Below, piece after piece: positions 1 to 11,832 of a stretch of 64,000 bases of DNA. Origin of the DNA: Auricularia sp. M13 (taxonomy: Eukaryota > Basidiomycota > Agaricomycetes > Auriculariales > Auriculariaceae); NCBI GenBank assembly GCA_037042915.1, contig CM073202.1, positions 3,410,001 through 3,474,000 of the forward strand, written 5' to 3'. Under the pieces are notes generated by a model that saw only the letters and a list, made by a program, of their open reading frames with translations, was not told the origin of the DNA and did not search any database. Every line of letters begins with the position of its first letter. The stretch's first letter is position 1. Both the position numbers and the translations under genes were made by a program.

Positions 1-2235
1 AGCTGGATGCTTGTGAGCCACTGTGCTGGGGGAAAGCTACCTAACTACCAATTATACAGCAGAATGCCCAGCCAACAAAGATATCATTCTAAGCTGTACC
101 AGAAATGTCCATGCAATAGGAAGACTGCATGGAAGTCACATATAAGCTGTGATTGCACAAGGGTTGTGCAATTCGTGTTCATGAGCCAATGAGAATCGTT
201 CTTGAGAGCTGGTGACTCAGCTTATTGCTCCAAGAAAGCCAGCCAATCGTCTATGTGAGTGCTGTGGTTGTATCTGCTGTTTGGATGACACAATGGACCG
301 TGGAATAGCTTGATGGAATCACGATGACTGGGTTTCCCTAGTACGAGCTTTCGTGTTCTGCATGTCCCCAGTTGCTTGGGGTGCATATGCTCAGGGATGG
401 TTGATAGGTTGGATTCCCTAGACCCAGGCCAGGATATGGTGCACAATTTCAATTTGTGACATGTTTGCAAATGCACAGGTGCTGAGAATCAATGAATGAG
501 TCATGTTGCGGTTCGCAACAATGTTCTTTGCCCATGCCGCGTTGTTTTATCAACGCTCAGTCCTTGCTTGCTGTCCTCAATTCCTGCCACCGCTACGTGC
601 TCAGACCCTGGACCTTGGTCAACACGCTCCCACAATGCCCTTTGGAGCTGCTCATCAGACATTGTCCCTCTCTTGTTGCCGTGTCGGTGCATCCCAGCAC
701 CATTGGCGTGCTCCTGCTGCCGTTCGGGCCGTTGGCTGTTCATGCCTGCTATCAGCGTTTGGTACTGTCCTCAGTCTTGGTCCTGTGCGCAGTGCCTGCT
801 GCACTCCTAGTCGGTCGGACCCTTCGCTTGGAGTACCATGCTGCAGCGCGTGTTTTTTGGTCTTGGCCATTCGCTGCGCAGCTGCTGCTGCACTCCTCCT
901 TCTCGGCCCTTCTCCAATACCCCCATAGGCATGGACTCTAGTTTAGTATGATTCCCTTCACCTTCCTTTTGTTGCCGCCTTCGGTGTTTCCACTTTCATT
1001 TGCTTTGTCGCTGTCCCTTTGCATTGCCACAGCACCTCATGTTATGACTCATTCGCTTTTCGCTCCTATCACCATTGGGCTTCTCAGACCTCACTCACAC
1101 CAACGTCATTTGGACCGAGTCATCAGACTGAGGCCCGCCGGCACATGCGTGGCCCTAGTCCACGGTCAGCAGTCTGGCCGGTTCCGGACCCCTTTATATA
1201 CCTCATGTTGTCTGCTCTTTGTACACTAGATTTGAGCTGGTTTGCCCACTGCCAATACATCTCGTCCTTTTTGCCCCCCACCACAGAGCGTCCGTTCGGT
1301 GAGTATCCTTGGTCACTGTAACACACCCCAGCTCACAAGCACTCCAGATCACTACAATCTTTCTGCCCTGCACACTCCAGGACCCTGTTGTCCCATACTT
1401 GCATTTGTCCTGAGGAGCCAGTAATGATATAATCCGTTCAATTGTTTGGCATCTCTGCCTCTTTGAGTTACACACAATGCCCCCTCATTTGGTCATTCTT
1501 CGTTCACATCCCCACCTTGACTCTCTTGACTCCCTTTGCATTTGGTTGCTTCTGGTTAGCCCCATTGACTGTACCCGTGTCATTTTCACAGCATAGCAAT
1601 TTTGTGTTCAGAAAGTTCATACTCCCCAAATGCAGTAATTAGTCCAGCCGTACGGGCAATCCAACTACCCCATGGGCAGCTGAGGTTTTACCAAATGTTC
1701 AGAAAGCTCAAGAGGCTGTGCAGTGTTTATTTTGTTCCTATGTCAGCAGTATGTTCTCTAACTTATATATATTCTGTCCTTACTTGTCATGCCGTCATTC
1801 CAAATTGTTCTCCATCCCTTTCACATCCCCTTGTTCCCTGCTCCCTCTTTCTGGCAATGCTCATGAATGAGTTGCAATATAACAGTATTTTTGCACTCAA
1901 GGATGGTTGTGCCATGTAGGCTGTAGTGCGAGCTCAAACAGGATTTGTTCCCAGATTTGGAAATGTGATTGAACTCCGAAAACTGGCCAGGTATTTTTTA
2001 TTTGTATTATGGTGATTTATCGATGTATAACTGGAATTTTTGGAAGTCTGTTTCTGGTGCTGTAGAGTTCAGCATCACTTGCACCCACCCGAAAAGGAAA
2101 GAAAACTCAATATCAAATCATGCACAGCACCCAGTGTCCTAATAAGTATCCCATTATTTTTTATCTGAATTCTAAATATTTTTCATCCAGTTTCCAGAAT
2201 CTTTGGAGCACTCCTTTGATGTGTACTAGAGTTCT
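1..2235. other. Gene-poor, pyrimidine-rich decayed sequence
   Basis: No reading frame here has convincing protein character, splice structure or a recognisable domain. The + strand is strongly T/C-rich, especially 490-1900, and AT content rises toward 1930-2200. A minus-strand frame over about 501-870 has a basic, charged composition and might be an old transposon relic, but no motif supports this. Treated as non-coding or decayed repeat DNA. Confidence 0.4.
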
Positions 2236-2540
2236 CCCTGGGAGCGTGCAGGAAGGGATACTAGAACGTGCAGGAAGGGTTAAAAGGACGTGTAAGAAGG
2301 GTAATACCAGCGTGTAGGAAGGGTTATAAGGACGTGTTAGAAGGGTTATTGGAGCGTGTTAGAAGGGTTATTAGAGCGTGTGGGAAGGGTAATAATGGAC
2401 GTGTAGGAAGGCATACTGCACGTGCAGGAAGGCATAAAGATCGTGTGGGAAGGGTTTGTAGATACGTGTAAGAAGGGTAATTACAAAGATCGTGCAGGAA
2501 GGGAAAGTCAACGTGTGGGATGGGAAATGGAACGTGAGGA
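2236..2540. repeat. Degenerate 20-23 bp minisatellite, about 13-14 copies
   Basis: The unit reads approximately ACGTGTAGGAAGGGTTATAA and recurs every 20-23 bp (one unit about 27 bp) from 2236 to 2540. The invariant core is CGTG followed by GGAAGGG or AGAAGGG. Copies differ by substitutions and small indels, so the array is old. It lies between low-complexity DNA and a gene-poor stretch. Confidence 0.85.
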
Positions 2541-3523
2541 AACAGATTTTTGAAGTATGAAACACGGCGAAACGTACCTCAAGCACGACGACTTTCTGTC
2601 CGGGGAACGTGAGTGCGCATGTCCTGAGCGCGCGACGATGCGGCGAGCAATAGAATGCGCCTGGTGTAGGCGGGGCGTATTTCTTCCACGCTGCGTGGGC
2701 TGTTTCGGCTTGCTCGAGGCCGACGGGAGTGAGCAGTGGGTCCGCTGGAAAGGGAATACGTCAGCACGACGAACAGGTACGGAAAACTGTTGATGCGTAC
2801 GGCCCCATGTCATTTCGTTGTCGCCGTTCAGAAGAGCCCATTTGCTGAGGTTACGAGCAAGCGCTGTCAGGTCAGCAGCTTGCGAGATTGAAAGCAACGC
2901 ACTTTCGCCAATCCTAATGCCAAGACAGCTATAAGAATGGCTGATTGCACGCATTGCGCGCTGACATACTTCACTCGTGTATTTAGCGATAGCAACATTG
3001 TCTTTAGTTCAAGCACAAGTCGTCAGTTCAGCCTGTCCGTCTTGTGCTTATAACGAACGCACGATATCCCTGTCCATGGCGCCCCGCAATGACGAGTTTA
3101 TACGCCGTCCCAGGCGGCGCGCTGGCATTCATCGCATCGACATCCGGCCACGAGCTTCCGATGAGGCCAAGATTCGGCTGAACCTGGTCTGCTGTCGGCA
3201 CGAAACCATCCTCATCTTGCGCGAAGACGCCTTTGACGAGCTATAGTACTTCAGAACGTGTAAGCGCGTCGAATGGGATGCGTACCGAGTAGCTGTACCT
3301 GCGTTTCTCGGGCTGTGACATGGATCGGGAAGAGGAGTGGCGCGGACTTTGCGGCGTCGTCGGGTTTTGGTCCGATGAGCCGACGAAAGGGCGCTTCGCA
3401 AGAGACTGTAACGAGACGGAATCGCTAAACGGGTAGTAATTAAGCCTCGAGTGGGGATTAATGTACACTGGCGCAGGTAGCTTTGGTTAATCAAAATATG
3501 GGCGCAATGCAGTTTCGCAGCTC
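2541..3523. other. Intergenic; possible C-terminal coding remnant on the minus strand
   Basis: Nothing recognisable was found. A minus-strand frame at 3241-3468 encodes a serine-rich, basic, low-complexity tail of the kind seen at the cytoplasmic end of fungal membrane proteins. No upstream exon or domain could be joined to it, so it is not called as a gene. Confidence 0.25.
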
Positions 3524-4151
3524 TCAGCCCGTCACAAGCTCAGCGATGGCTAGCAAGAAGGCCACCGTGAGCAGCGCCGCACGGACGGCGTGCTGAGCGC
3601 TCCAGGTCGCAAGCAACCTGTCACTTTGAGGCCCGGCCGCGTCCTTCGACGCGAAAGCTACGATATCACGTCGTATCAGCGGTGAGCAACATTCAGTTAT
3701 GTGGGCAAGACAACACACCCTTCGTCTCAATGTCCTTCAAAATATGTATCCCAGGAATCATAACGGCGAAGGTGAACGGAATGATGGACACTGCGACGCT
3801 GGCCGCTGCAGCCAAAATCGCATGGCGGTGCGTTCCCAGGAAGCCCAAATGAGCGGCCGGAGGAGCCACGTACGCTGCCGTGCCAAGCGCCAGTGATGAG
3901 GCGATCGTGAGGAAGGGTATCTGAATTTTCCCCAGGTCGTACAGTTTCGACCAGACGTGCAGTCGTTCGCTCGCCTGGCGCGCGTTGTTCATTGAGGGCA
4001 CGGCGAGCGTCGAGATCGCCACGGTCATACCTGCGTACAGCGAGCTGGATGTCAGTCACAGCTAAAAGGACGAATGAGAGCGTGCCGTACCCGCTGCAAG
4101 ACCTAACCCAACTGTACCAGCCGCGCGAAGCCCGTCGAGGTACTGTGCCAT
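3524..4151 (-). CDS. DUF1772 family integral membrane protein
   Basis: Three exons: complement(join(3524..3657,3719..4030,4091..4151)), 168 aa. Both introns are 60-61 nt with GT-AG ends and keep the frame. The family consists of small four-helix membrane proteins that include fungal anthrone oxygenase-like enzymes; the role of this copy is unknown. Sequence support: a first helix with GLGLAAGMTVAIS across exon 1/2, the VPSM motif just after it, two central hydrophobic segments in exon 2, and a C-terminal segment with W-x3-H-x2-R (WSAQHAVR) before the last helix ending AELVTG. The ATG at 4151 is chosen because it gives the first helix in frame; length fits the family. It stands alone, with no biosynthetic neighbours visible, so a role in pigment or polyketide synthesis cannot be inferred. 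Confidence 0.8.
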
Positions 4152-5237
4152 TGTGCTATCGAGTGCGTGCTTCTAAACTGATGCTAACGTTCAACATGGC
4201 GAGTCCTTGTATTTAAGGCCTGCGTACTCTTGCTCTAGACTTCGGATGACGCATGCGCGGCCGGTCGAGGCGGCGCGGAGGTTGCACGGAGGTTGCTGAA
4301 GTGACTTGACGCCGTTCGTGGCTGTATAGGCGTGCGCAGGAACATCTCTGTCGAACGAGACAAATATGGGATTGGAAGAGTCATCCTAGGAAAATCGGCG
4401 GGCGATCCTTCGTTTTCTTATGCACAGGCGGGCCTGGCATGGAACAAATAACTTGGGTAAAAAAGAGTTCAAAGCGGCAGGGCTTGCTCTGCACAGACTT
4501 CAGCGACTCTGTCAACGATAGCCAATCCCGTAGCTTACTTGAACCACGCGGTTAGAGATTGCAACGAGCCGGAATACAGAACGTTCGCAAGCAGCAAGAG
4601 TGTCCGTTGTTTACTACGGTTTGGCCCGCCTTTGCCTCACAATTTCTCAGACACTTCAGACTCTGGCTCTTCCTCTGGCTTCCAGTCCACTTACCTGGCT
4701 TACCCACGTAAATATTGGGTGCGTTTATCTTACCCTTGCTTAATTCTGTGACTTCAGGCTCATTCTCCCTCCAGTATTTCGCTGCCTTTGTAAACAAACC
4801 GGACTTCGCTACGCATTGCTAGCAAGATCCAGACGAATCCTTTGACTCACTCCCTCGATCCCGTAATGACTCACTCGTATTCTCATATCTATAAATAGTT
4901 AGCTAGTTAGTAACTTGCAATTTGACCTTTGTTTTGCCTTAATCTTACTTTGGCACGCTGCTGGCCGCGTCTGATCCACGCAGGATCCACGCCGCCCCGT
5001 CCCTCTCCGTTATCGCCTGCCGCCGGCCCCTCTACCTGCCAGGCTCAGACTCCGCGTTCCCGGGCGCCGCGTCTCCGCTATTCCGTTTGCCTGTCGGCCG
5101 CTCAAGGTTGAACCCGCGACCCTCATTCGCGAATAAGCACGTAAGGTACGCGTTTCCTTACAGCCTTGCGCGAAATGGCGAATGGCACGCACATTCCGCT
5201 CGGCCAATACGGGGCCCTGGTCCGTGCGCTGCGCCCC

Positions 5238-5268
5238 AAGGGGGCACCGGGATCAAATTCCCGGAACC
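5238..5268 (+). repeat. SINE-like block, copy 1 (followed by GGTA run)
   Basis: AAGGGGGCACCGG followed by a small hairpin-capable GGATCAAATTCC stretch and GGAACC, then AGGTAGGTAGGT. The internal box resembles a degenerate tRNA B-box. A related block lies inverted at 5703-5735. Confidence 0.45.
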
Positions 5269-5702
5269 AAACCTAGGTAGGTAGGTCGCAGCCCGGAGGG
5301 CTGCGAACGTAACTGGAGTCCCATATTCTCGGCTTGCCGAGCCACTCTGGAAAGATTTTTGCATCAAAATACAACTCTTCTGCATTATTCCCACTGAAAT
5401 AAAGCATCAAAACAAGTCCACTATACGTCAGTCCGGGCTCTCTGCTCCACACCCGCCTTTCCAGGGGCTGGGGTCGGCACATTACACTGAAAAATAATCA
5501 AAGGCATTGAACAGCTACAATATACGTGATTAGAGCGCCTTTCAAGTGTTACAACCTCTCTTACATTGATCACAATAAGTTTCTTTACTTTGGCAGGAAC
5601 CAGTTTGCTTCCGGATCCGCGGAAAGGCTTCCCGAAATGGCAATATCTTCCCACGGTAGGTAGGTAGGTCGGCCTCACCAGCTTCCCAGCGTAAACCGAC
5701 CC

Positions 5703-5735
5703 AGGTTCCGTCATTTTGCTTCCGGTGCCCCCTTG
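5703..5735 (-). repeat. SINE-like block, copy 2 (inverted)
   Basis: On the minus strand this reads CAAGGGGGCACCGG, then a diverged internal box and GGAACC, matching the block at 5238-5268 over about 30 bp with several mismatches. A GGTA tetranucleotide run lies at about 5650-5662. Confidence 0.45.
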
Positions 5736-6141
5736 CTGCGCCCGTTGGGAAACGCTGATAAGCCAGAGGACTACGATGTGTACGTCTCCGGGCAGTTTAG
5801 CTGGGTTGAGTAGGCATGCGGCCACCGAAAACATTAAGAATTCTCATGGACGGCTCCATACCTTGGGATTGACTATGTTTGCCCCTCTTACACTCTTTAC
5901 GGTACTCTAATTCTCGATCACATGATTCCTGTCCTCTTCCGTTCCTTTGCTGCAGACCTGGCCCCGTACGCTTTGGGGGGAGGGGACATAAAGTCGTATT
6001 CTTGCACTCAGTTGCTTGCGCGATCGAACTCCTAGCTAGCTTCCCCGGAGAAAACAGTTACAATCGTATTAAAGTCCGTTCATGCAACATATAAGGGCCC
6101 AGAAGGATCCCGACTAGGTAGTATACAAGTAAAGACGAGAT

Positions 6142-8249
6142 TCATGCTTTGCCACAGAACGGCAAATCGTCAAGCTTGCGGGTATCTGTCGTCTCCAGCA
6201 CTTTCCCGTCAACTTCCACCAGGGCTGTGAGAGTGTTGTAGGTCTGGATCTCCACGGTCCAAACCTCGTACTCGTCAGCTGCAGCGCCCCCGGCCGGAGG
6301 CGGTGGCACAGGTATCACAATGACTTCCGGCTTTGCGTCGGCAAAGTCAAGAGGAATATCCTCTTCGATCCACACACGGGAAGGGTTGACTCCCCGGCGA
6401 ATCTGCGGTACCGCCCGTTGTTTAACGATCTCGCATATGAATGGATCTCAGTAGGAGACGTACCGCAATATCGACCCTGACTTTGTAGGGCATCTCGTAC
6501 TCGTCGAGATCGTCCATCTTGCACGTCGAGTTCGCCCACATCAAGGTGTCCTGCAGAGCGAAGCCGACGCCGCCCTGATCCTCGACGCGCCCGTCGAACT
6601 CGAAGCTCATCTTGCCGATGGACCGCTCGGCGTCCAGAACGAGGAAGTCCGGTTCAGACGTCTTGTTGAAGGAGTACCACAGCCCCCAGCGCCGTCCGCC
6701 CAGCGCGGTGCTCATCATCTCCTCTGTGTGGCCCAGCACAGCCGTATTGCCCTCCGCGGACTGCCCGTCGCGGTCTGTCCAGTGCAGCTTCACGACACGC
6801 GCGGCGTCCTCTGGCAATTCCCACAGCTACCGGACGCCACCTTTAGCGCTGAGGGAAAATACTGAGAGAGAGAGCAGAACGCACGCGGACGTAGCCTCGG
6901 AGGTGCAGCGTGCCGTTGCCCATGTACTCGAGCGTGGCCTTCGGCTTGACGCGCACCGGCTCCAGGACCTCGCTTAGTTGCACGCCGCGGGGCACCGTAT
7001 CCAACATGCGCGCAAAGAGCTGTGCGCAGGTCGACATAAACAGCTCCTCTGACTTGGCAAAGCTGCTAGAAGGTCAGCTCTTTAATCGATGAATATGCGA
7101 GGCTTGCCTGGCCATGGTCGCGTTGTTGTCGCTGGAGAAAATGCGCAAGTCCGATCTCGTGGTCTCATTATGCCCGACGACGAGCGGGTTGGCCGTCGTC
7201 CCGTCTATGTACTCGGTCGCTCTGCCATATGCGAGTCAGTCAGCTAAGCGAGCAAAACGTGTGTAAAAGCTTTGATGAAGCTCACACTTTGTTATCGAAG
7301 TGAACGAAGGTGCTGTCGAAACGCGCGTTGGACTCTTTGTTGTCGGGATCGTTGAGCTCAGGCGCGATAGTCGGAAACGCCGTCCGCTGAACGCCCCCTG
7401 CCAACGAATATCTTCTGTCAGACTCAATACACAAGAAAGTGTGTGCGTAGAGTACATACCGAAAGTATGGCCGCACGCGACGAGAGCGATCATCTCGGTC
7501 TGGTTGAAGCCCTGCTTCGCGAAGCTCGAAACATGGGATTCAATGGGCTCGTGGGGCTGCGGGACGCCCGGCGTATTCGGTGCGTCCGCATCGACGCGAC
7601 CGCCGCGGAAGTCGATCTGCGGGCCGCCGCAGTGCTCGACGGCGACGAGCGCCGCGAGCGCTATGCCGTCCGCCACTGTGCGCGAGATTTCAGAGAGAGA
7701 GATTTAATTGTTGCGAGGATACGGGGACTCGGAAGGACGCACGCGAGAGGTGGCGGCCGGGCCGGATGAACTCGAGGGTGTTGTCGAAGCCGTCTCCGGC
7801 GTTCTGCGCGGCAAATGTGTTGGCAACGTCAGTCTGAGTGAGAACGAAAGGAGACCGAGCGACAGAAATACGCACCTCGCCGCGCGCCTGCTCTTCGCGG
7901 AACCGGATGCTGGCGTCCAGCCCGCCCGTGCCGTCCTCGACGTTGTGCGTCGCCATGTCGTGATAGGCCTGCCGACCGCTGGAGTTCAGTATCAAACTTG
8001 CTGGAAGAGCGGTCAACGTACCGTGCGCAGCCAATCTGCGGCGTTCGCGCGCCCGGCGCGCTGGTCCTGCTCGAAGGTATCGCACGGCGTGAGCCCCGAG
8101 GCGAATATCGTGCCCGGCCCCCAGCCGTCCTGGTCCCAGCGCGCGCTCTCCAGCGTGTCCAGCTTGGGATTGGGCCATGTGTAGCCGCGGACCGCGCTCC
8201 GGGAGAGCCACACGGTAGAGACTAGGGCGAGCTGAGCGGTACGAAGCAT
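6142..8249 (-). CDS. Secreted plant-type heme peroxidase
   Basis: Nine exons: complement(join(6142..6402,6464..6826,6885..7062,7108..7221,7286..7397,7460..7675,7743..7803,7876..7968,8022..8249)), 541 aa. It should oxidise substrates with hydrogen peroxide outside the cell. The N terminus is a signal peptide (hydrophobic TAQLALVSTVWLS). The distal pocket is R75 and H79 (LRTAYHDMATHN), split by intron 1. The proximal haem ligand is H197 in MIALVACGHTFG. Conserved SLADGIALAALVAVEHCGG and EYIDGTTANPLVVG elements lie between and after. The ~200 residues beyond the catalytic domain end in a Pro-rich, beta-strand-like tail, as in basidiomycete class-I-like secreted peroxidases rather than lignin or manganese peroxidases. 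Intron 6 appears to use a GC donor (7107..7063, 45 nt). Start chosen for the signal peptide. Exon phases all close, so the model is likely close to correct. Confidence 0.88.
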
Positions 8250-8309
8250 CTCGTAAAAAATGAAAGGTGGGGGAAAAGTGAGGACTCGCCCAGATTCGCA
8301 CGGCTCGCA

Positions 8310-8315
8310 CTTATA
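8310..8315 (-). promoter_or_regulatory. TATA-like element of the heme peroxidase gene
   Basis: TATAAG on the minus strand (context GAGTATAAGTGC), about 60 bp upstream of the ATG at 8249. Confidence 0.4.
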
Positions 8316-8879
8316 CTCGGGGAAGTAGTCAATGTCGATCCCATGCATGCCGCAGCCAATCCGCGCGTCCTGGACTGCCTCGAGAATCCGCAGCTCCAGA
8401 CTGGCCGGTTCCAGGTCGGTGCGTGGCAGCTAGAATTGCAGTATAATTGACCGTAGCAGTGGCAGTAACAGTATATCGCCGAGCGCAGAGGCATTTGCCG
8501 CCGTTGCGCAGTCCCGGTCCTGGTTCCGAAGGGAACTGTGAGAGGAATTTCAACGCAGCCCCAACTATTCTAGCCAATGAGGAAATACAGGCCCGGGCCA
8601 AAGAGAAAGTAGAGTGCAAGGAGCCGGCCATCGAATCTCGCCGAAACTCTACTACAGTGTAACTGTGTGGTCGTCCGAGGCGTGAGATACTGCATCATGA
8701 TGCTCCCGAGTCCTACTGGCAATTCAAAGATCGGCGAGAAGAGACGTGCATGCCGGCGGCGATCCAAGCACAGCTTCAGCGTACTTAGTCGTACCTCGAG
8801 CTCAATTACCTGTGATTAATGTCATTGTCGCGCAGCACTGAGCAGCGGATTCGGGAGCACAACCACAACCTGGACTGGT

Positions 8880-9830
8880 TCAACGGCGTAAATGGGTGAC
8901 CGGAGCGAAGCTGCGGAAAGCCGATTCGGAGCAAGTGTTGTGACGGTCGCAAGAGGCTCGGGATGTAGAGCAGGGACCATGCATGACCCAAGACCCAGAG
9001 CAACTCGAAGGCAAACGGTTAGACCAAAGCGGGGACGTGCGAGCTAGAAAAAATCAGTCTAAGGCCTCGGAGTCGTTGCCCAGCGCTGTCGTAGAGACAG
9101 TCATCCAACTCGGAGAACAGGTGCAATGCTCAGACTGAGATCCAGAGCGAAGCCGAGCAAGCGAGCAAGTGCTGGAATCCGGGTGGCAGCTTGAGCCTCG
9201 AGAGATCTAGTGGAGCAGCATCATGATAGGAATCGGAACGGAAAGAGTGAGACCAACGCGGGGCACGAGCAGGGATCCCGTACGGTGAAGCAGCAAAGGA
9301 ATCGTGACAGAATTAGACCAAAGCAGGGCACGAGCAGGGATCCTGTGCGACTGCAGCTACGAATCAGTCTAAGGCTTCGGAGTCGCTGCGTACTGTCGTA
9401 GAGGTAGAGCGGATGCAATTGCAAGGCTCAGACTGACTCGGAGATCCAGAGCGAAGCTACGGAAAGCCGATTCAGAGGAAGTGCTGCAAATGTAACACGG
9501 GTGGCAACTTGAGCCTCGAGGGTTGAGCAGCCTGGGACGCGAGATGCGGCACAGAGCAGCTTGGGACGCGAGATGCGGAACAGAGCAGCCTGGGACCCGG
9601 AGGAGGTACCAGATCCCAGGACGCAGACCAAGAGAAGGACCAAGAGCAACTTGAAGGCTAGGAACAAGAGCGGGGATCCGCCGGGGGCAGTCTGCGAGTC
9701 TGAATCAGTCTGAGGCTTTGAGCGGAGTCGCGGCAATACCAGCGTTGTCGTAAAGGTGAAAACAACGATACTAGCGCTATCGCATCCGAGATTGAATGCA
9801 AGTTCATAGACAGTCGTCCGAGAGTTGAAC
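8880..9830. repeat. Diverged segmental direct repeats, ~300 bp period
   Basis: Blocks recur in order: GGAGCGAAGCTGCGGAAAGC (about 8896) and a similar block near 9450; ATCAGTCTAAGGC-TCGGAGTCG near 9053 and 9362 with a weaker copy near 9705; GAGATCCAGAGCGAAGC near 9138 and 9438; TTGAGCCTCGAG near 9191 and 9510. Units are strongly diverged, with indels. A minus-strand frame across 9428-9922 looks like a by-product of the repeat composition. Confidence 0.6.
9525..9597. repeat. 29-bp tandem repeat, about 2.5 copies
   Basis: GAGCAGCCTGGGACGCGAGA plus nine further bases is repeated in tandem with few changes, starting at 9525, 9554 and 9583 (the last copy partial). It lies inside the segmental-repeat region. 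Confidence 0.75.
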
Positions 9831-10139
9831 GTTGAACGTCGAAATCCAGCTCGCGTCCGAGTCACCCCGCCGTTCTGTCCTATACTGGACGCATGTAGCA
9901 GCCTCGAAAGACCCCCCCGCACCGCGGCTGCCGGTGGGGTTCAGAGGCCGCAAGAGCTTGTCAGCGGCACGTCGACACCTCAGAGTACGTGCTTACCTCA
10001 ACTGGCTGCGTTCATGCGAGTCATACGTGTTGAGGAAAGAGCAGTGCGTGCTTGCACTATATTAATATCCAACCTTATCACCATCTCATACACACTCGAC
10101 ACGAGAAAAAAACACTATAGAGTGTAGCGACCTGACGAA

Positions 10140-11832
10140 TCACGCCAGCAACGGCGACCGCTCGTCCGGCCGCCGCTGCTCCTCCTCATCCGCGGCCACA
10201 TGGCGCCGCGCCCACCACGCGCGCCATCGCGACGCCGGGGGCGGCGGCGCGGGAGGGGGCACGGCGACCAAGGTTACGTCTGCTTTGCAGACTGGGCACT
10301 GTGCGAAGTGTTAGTGGTGCGGAGATGGGATGCGCGAGGATGAGGAGGTTGGAGCGTGCGAGAACGAGGAGGGGTTGGAGATGGAGTGCGCGAGAACGGG
10401 ATGGAGGGGTTGCAGTGCGCGAGAACGAGATGGAGATGGACGGGTTGTGAGGGGGAAAGGGTGTGTGAAAGGGGATGGGAAAAGGGACGCACGAGCTTCT
10501 TGCGCGAGACGAGCCACTCGTCGACCTCGTCGAGGTGGAAGACGTGCCGGCACGGCAGGATGCGCACGCGGTCGCCGCGCTCAAAGTCGGCCAGGCAGAT
10601 CGCGCACTGCGTCTGCTGCGCGAACCAGCCGGGCGTCGACGGGCCTTCGCAGAACCCATCAGCGAACTGCTCACCGGGGCCGGGGTACGGGAGGCACACC
10701 TTGCGACGACGACGCGAGCGGCACTGGCACTGGCACGGGTATCCGGAGAGGCGCCGCTTCGGACGCGTGGCGCTCACCCGGATCCGGATCGGCCGCGCGC
10801 TCTGCCTCCTCAGGCGCAGGCGCAGGCGCGTCGTACGTTTCCTCGTCGCGCGCGCCCATGCTCAAGTTCACACCCGGGGCGGGCGCGTTGGGCTTCTCGA
10901 CGCGGTCCTCGTCGTCGCCCAGCAGGCCGCGCTCGCCCCAGACGCGCCAGGGCAGGCCGAAGACGAGCGCGGGCGGGGCCCGATCGGCGGCCTCCTGGCG
11001 CGCCATGCGCACGCGGTGCACGAGCAGCGTGAGCAGCGTGAGCAGCGAGGGCAGCAGCAGCAGGAAAATGAAGGTGATGATCGGGCTGGCGGGGTCGCGC
11101 GTTCAGTCCCTGCCAGGCATAAAATAAAATTTGAACGCACGAGTACCACTCCCAGGAGGAATAATCCGGGTGGATGACGAGGCTGACGGTCTTGAACCCG
11201 CTGGTGGTCGTGTTGCTGTTGCGCACGAGGTCCTGCAGGCGCGCGTACGTGGCGTACGTGACGTACGTGCTCGGGATGGTGATATCGCTGGCGTCGCCGG
11301 GGGCGTACATCTGGACGAGCTCGTCGGGCTCGCCGTCCGCGGGCCGCTCGCCGCCGACGACGGCCGCGCGCGCGCCGAGCGCCTGCACCGCGCGCACCTT
11401 CTGCACGAAGCCGCACCCGCCGCGCTGGACGAGCGCGATCCAGCTCTCGCCGGCGTCCGGCGCGCGCGGGCCGACGCGCACGGGCGGGCACGCGAGCGGG
11501 CCCGAGTCCGCGAACGCCTCGAGCGGGATCAGGTAGCCCAGCAGCGGCCCGTCGTCCTCGCTGATGTGCGCCCCGAAGCTCGCAGACCGCGCGACGAACG
11601 ACAGCGCCGGCGTACGGTCCACCACCGAGATTGCGCCGTCGCTCAGCGGCGAGAAGAGCGCCGCCAGCCAGCCCAGCGAGTGCCCCGTCACGTTGCCCAC
11701 CTCGTGCCCGCTGCCGCCCGTGAAGAGCGCTACTGTCGACGACCGCAGCATGGAGAAGAAAAGCAGAGCATAGTACGGTATCGACGCCAGCCAGATCGCG
11801 AGCAGCATCCTGGCAGTGGCGGCACGGGTCAA
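10140..11832 (-). CDS. PA-TM-RING (GRAIL/RNF13-type) E3 ubiquitin ligase
   Basis: Four exons: complement(join(10140..10298,10493..10644,10700..11085,11141..11832)), 462 aa. Expected to be a membrane-bound endosomal or vacuolar RING ligase. Domains in order: N-terminal signal anchor (residues 9-27), a luminal protease-associated domain (about 65-225, with the [15 protein letters not shown] core), one transmembrane helix (232-252, [17 protein letters not shown]), an acidic/proline-rich linker, and a RING-H2 finger at C373, C376, C391, H393, H396, with C411 and C414 encoded by the last exon. The tail ends DERSPLLA. Introns are 55, 55 and 194 nt; the last carries degenerate ~30 bp internal repeats. 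The start at 11832 could also be the ATG at 11808. The very GC-rich sequence opens long antisense frames that are not genes. Confidence 0.88.

Larger units (their letters stand above)
4152..6141. other. Intergenic region with SINE-like repeat pieces
   Basis: No gene was recognised. Frames on the minus strand around 4552-4797 and 5421-5834 look partly protein-like but have no family match I can name and no splice structure. Two related ~30 bp blocks in opposite orientation and GGTA tetranucleotide runs (about 5275 and 5650) suggest repeat debris. Confidence 0.35.

Noticed and set aside
492-941. Several + strand frames of 100-150 codons
   Set aside because: Cys/Leu/Ser-rich translation of a pyrimidine-rich tract; no splice or domain support.
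2236-2540. CRISPR-like array
   Set aside because: Repeats are directly tandem with no unique spacers of constant length, and the DNA is from a fungus.
9428-9922. 164-codon minus-strand frame
   Set aside because: It runs through the segmental and 29-bp tandem repeats, and its hydrophobic stretch reflects repeat composition.
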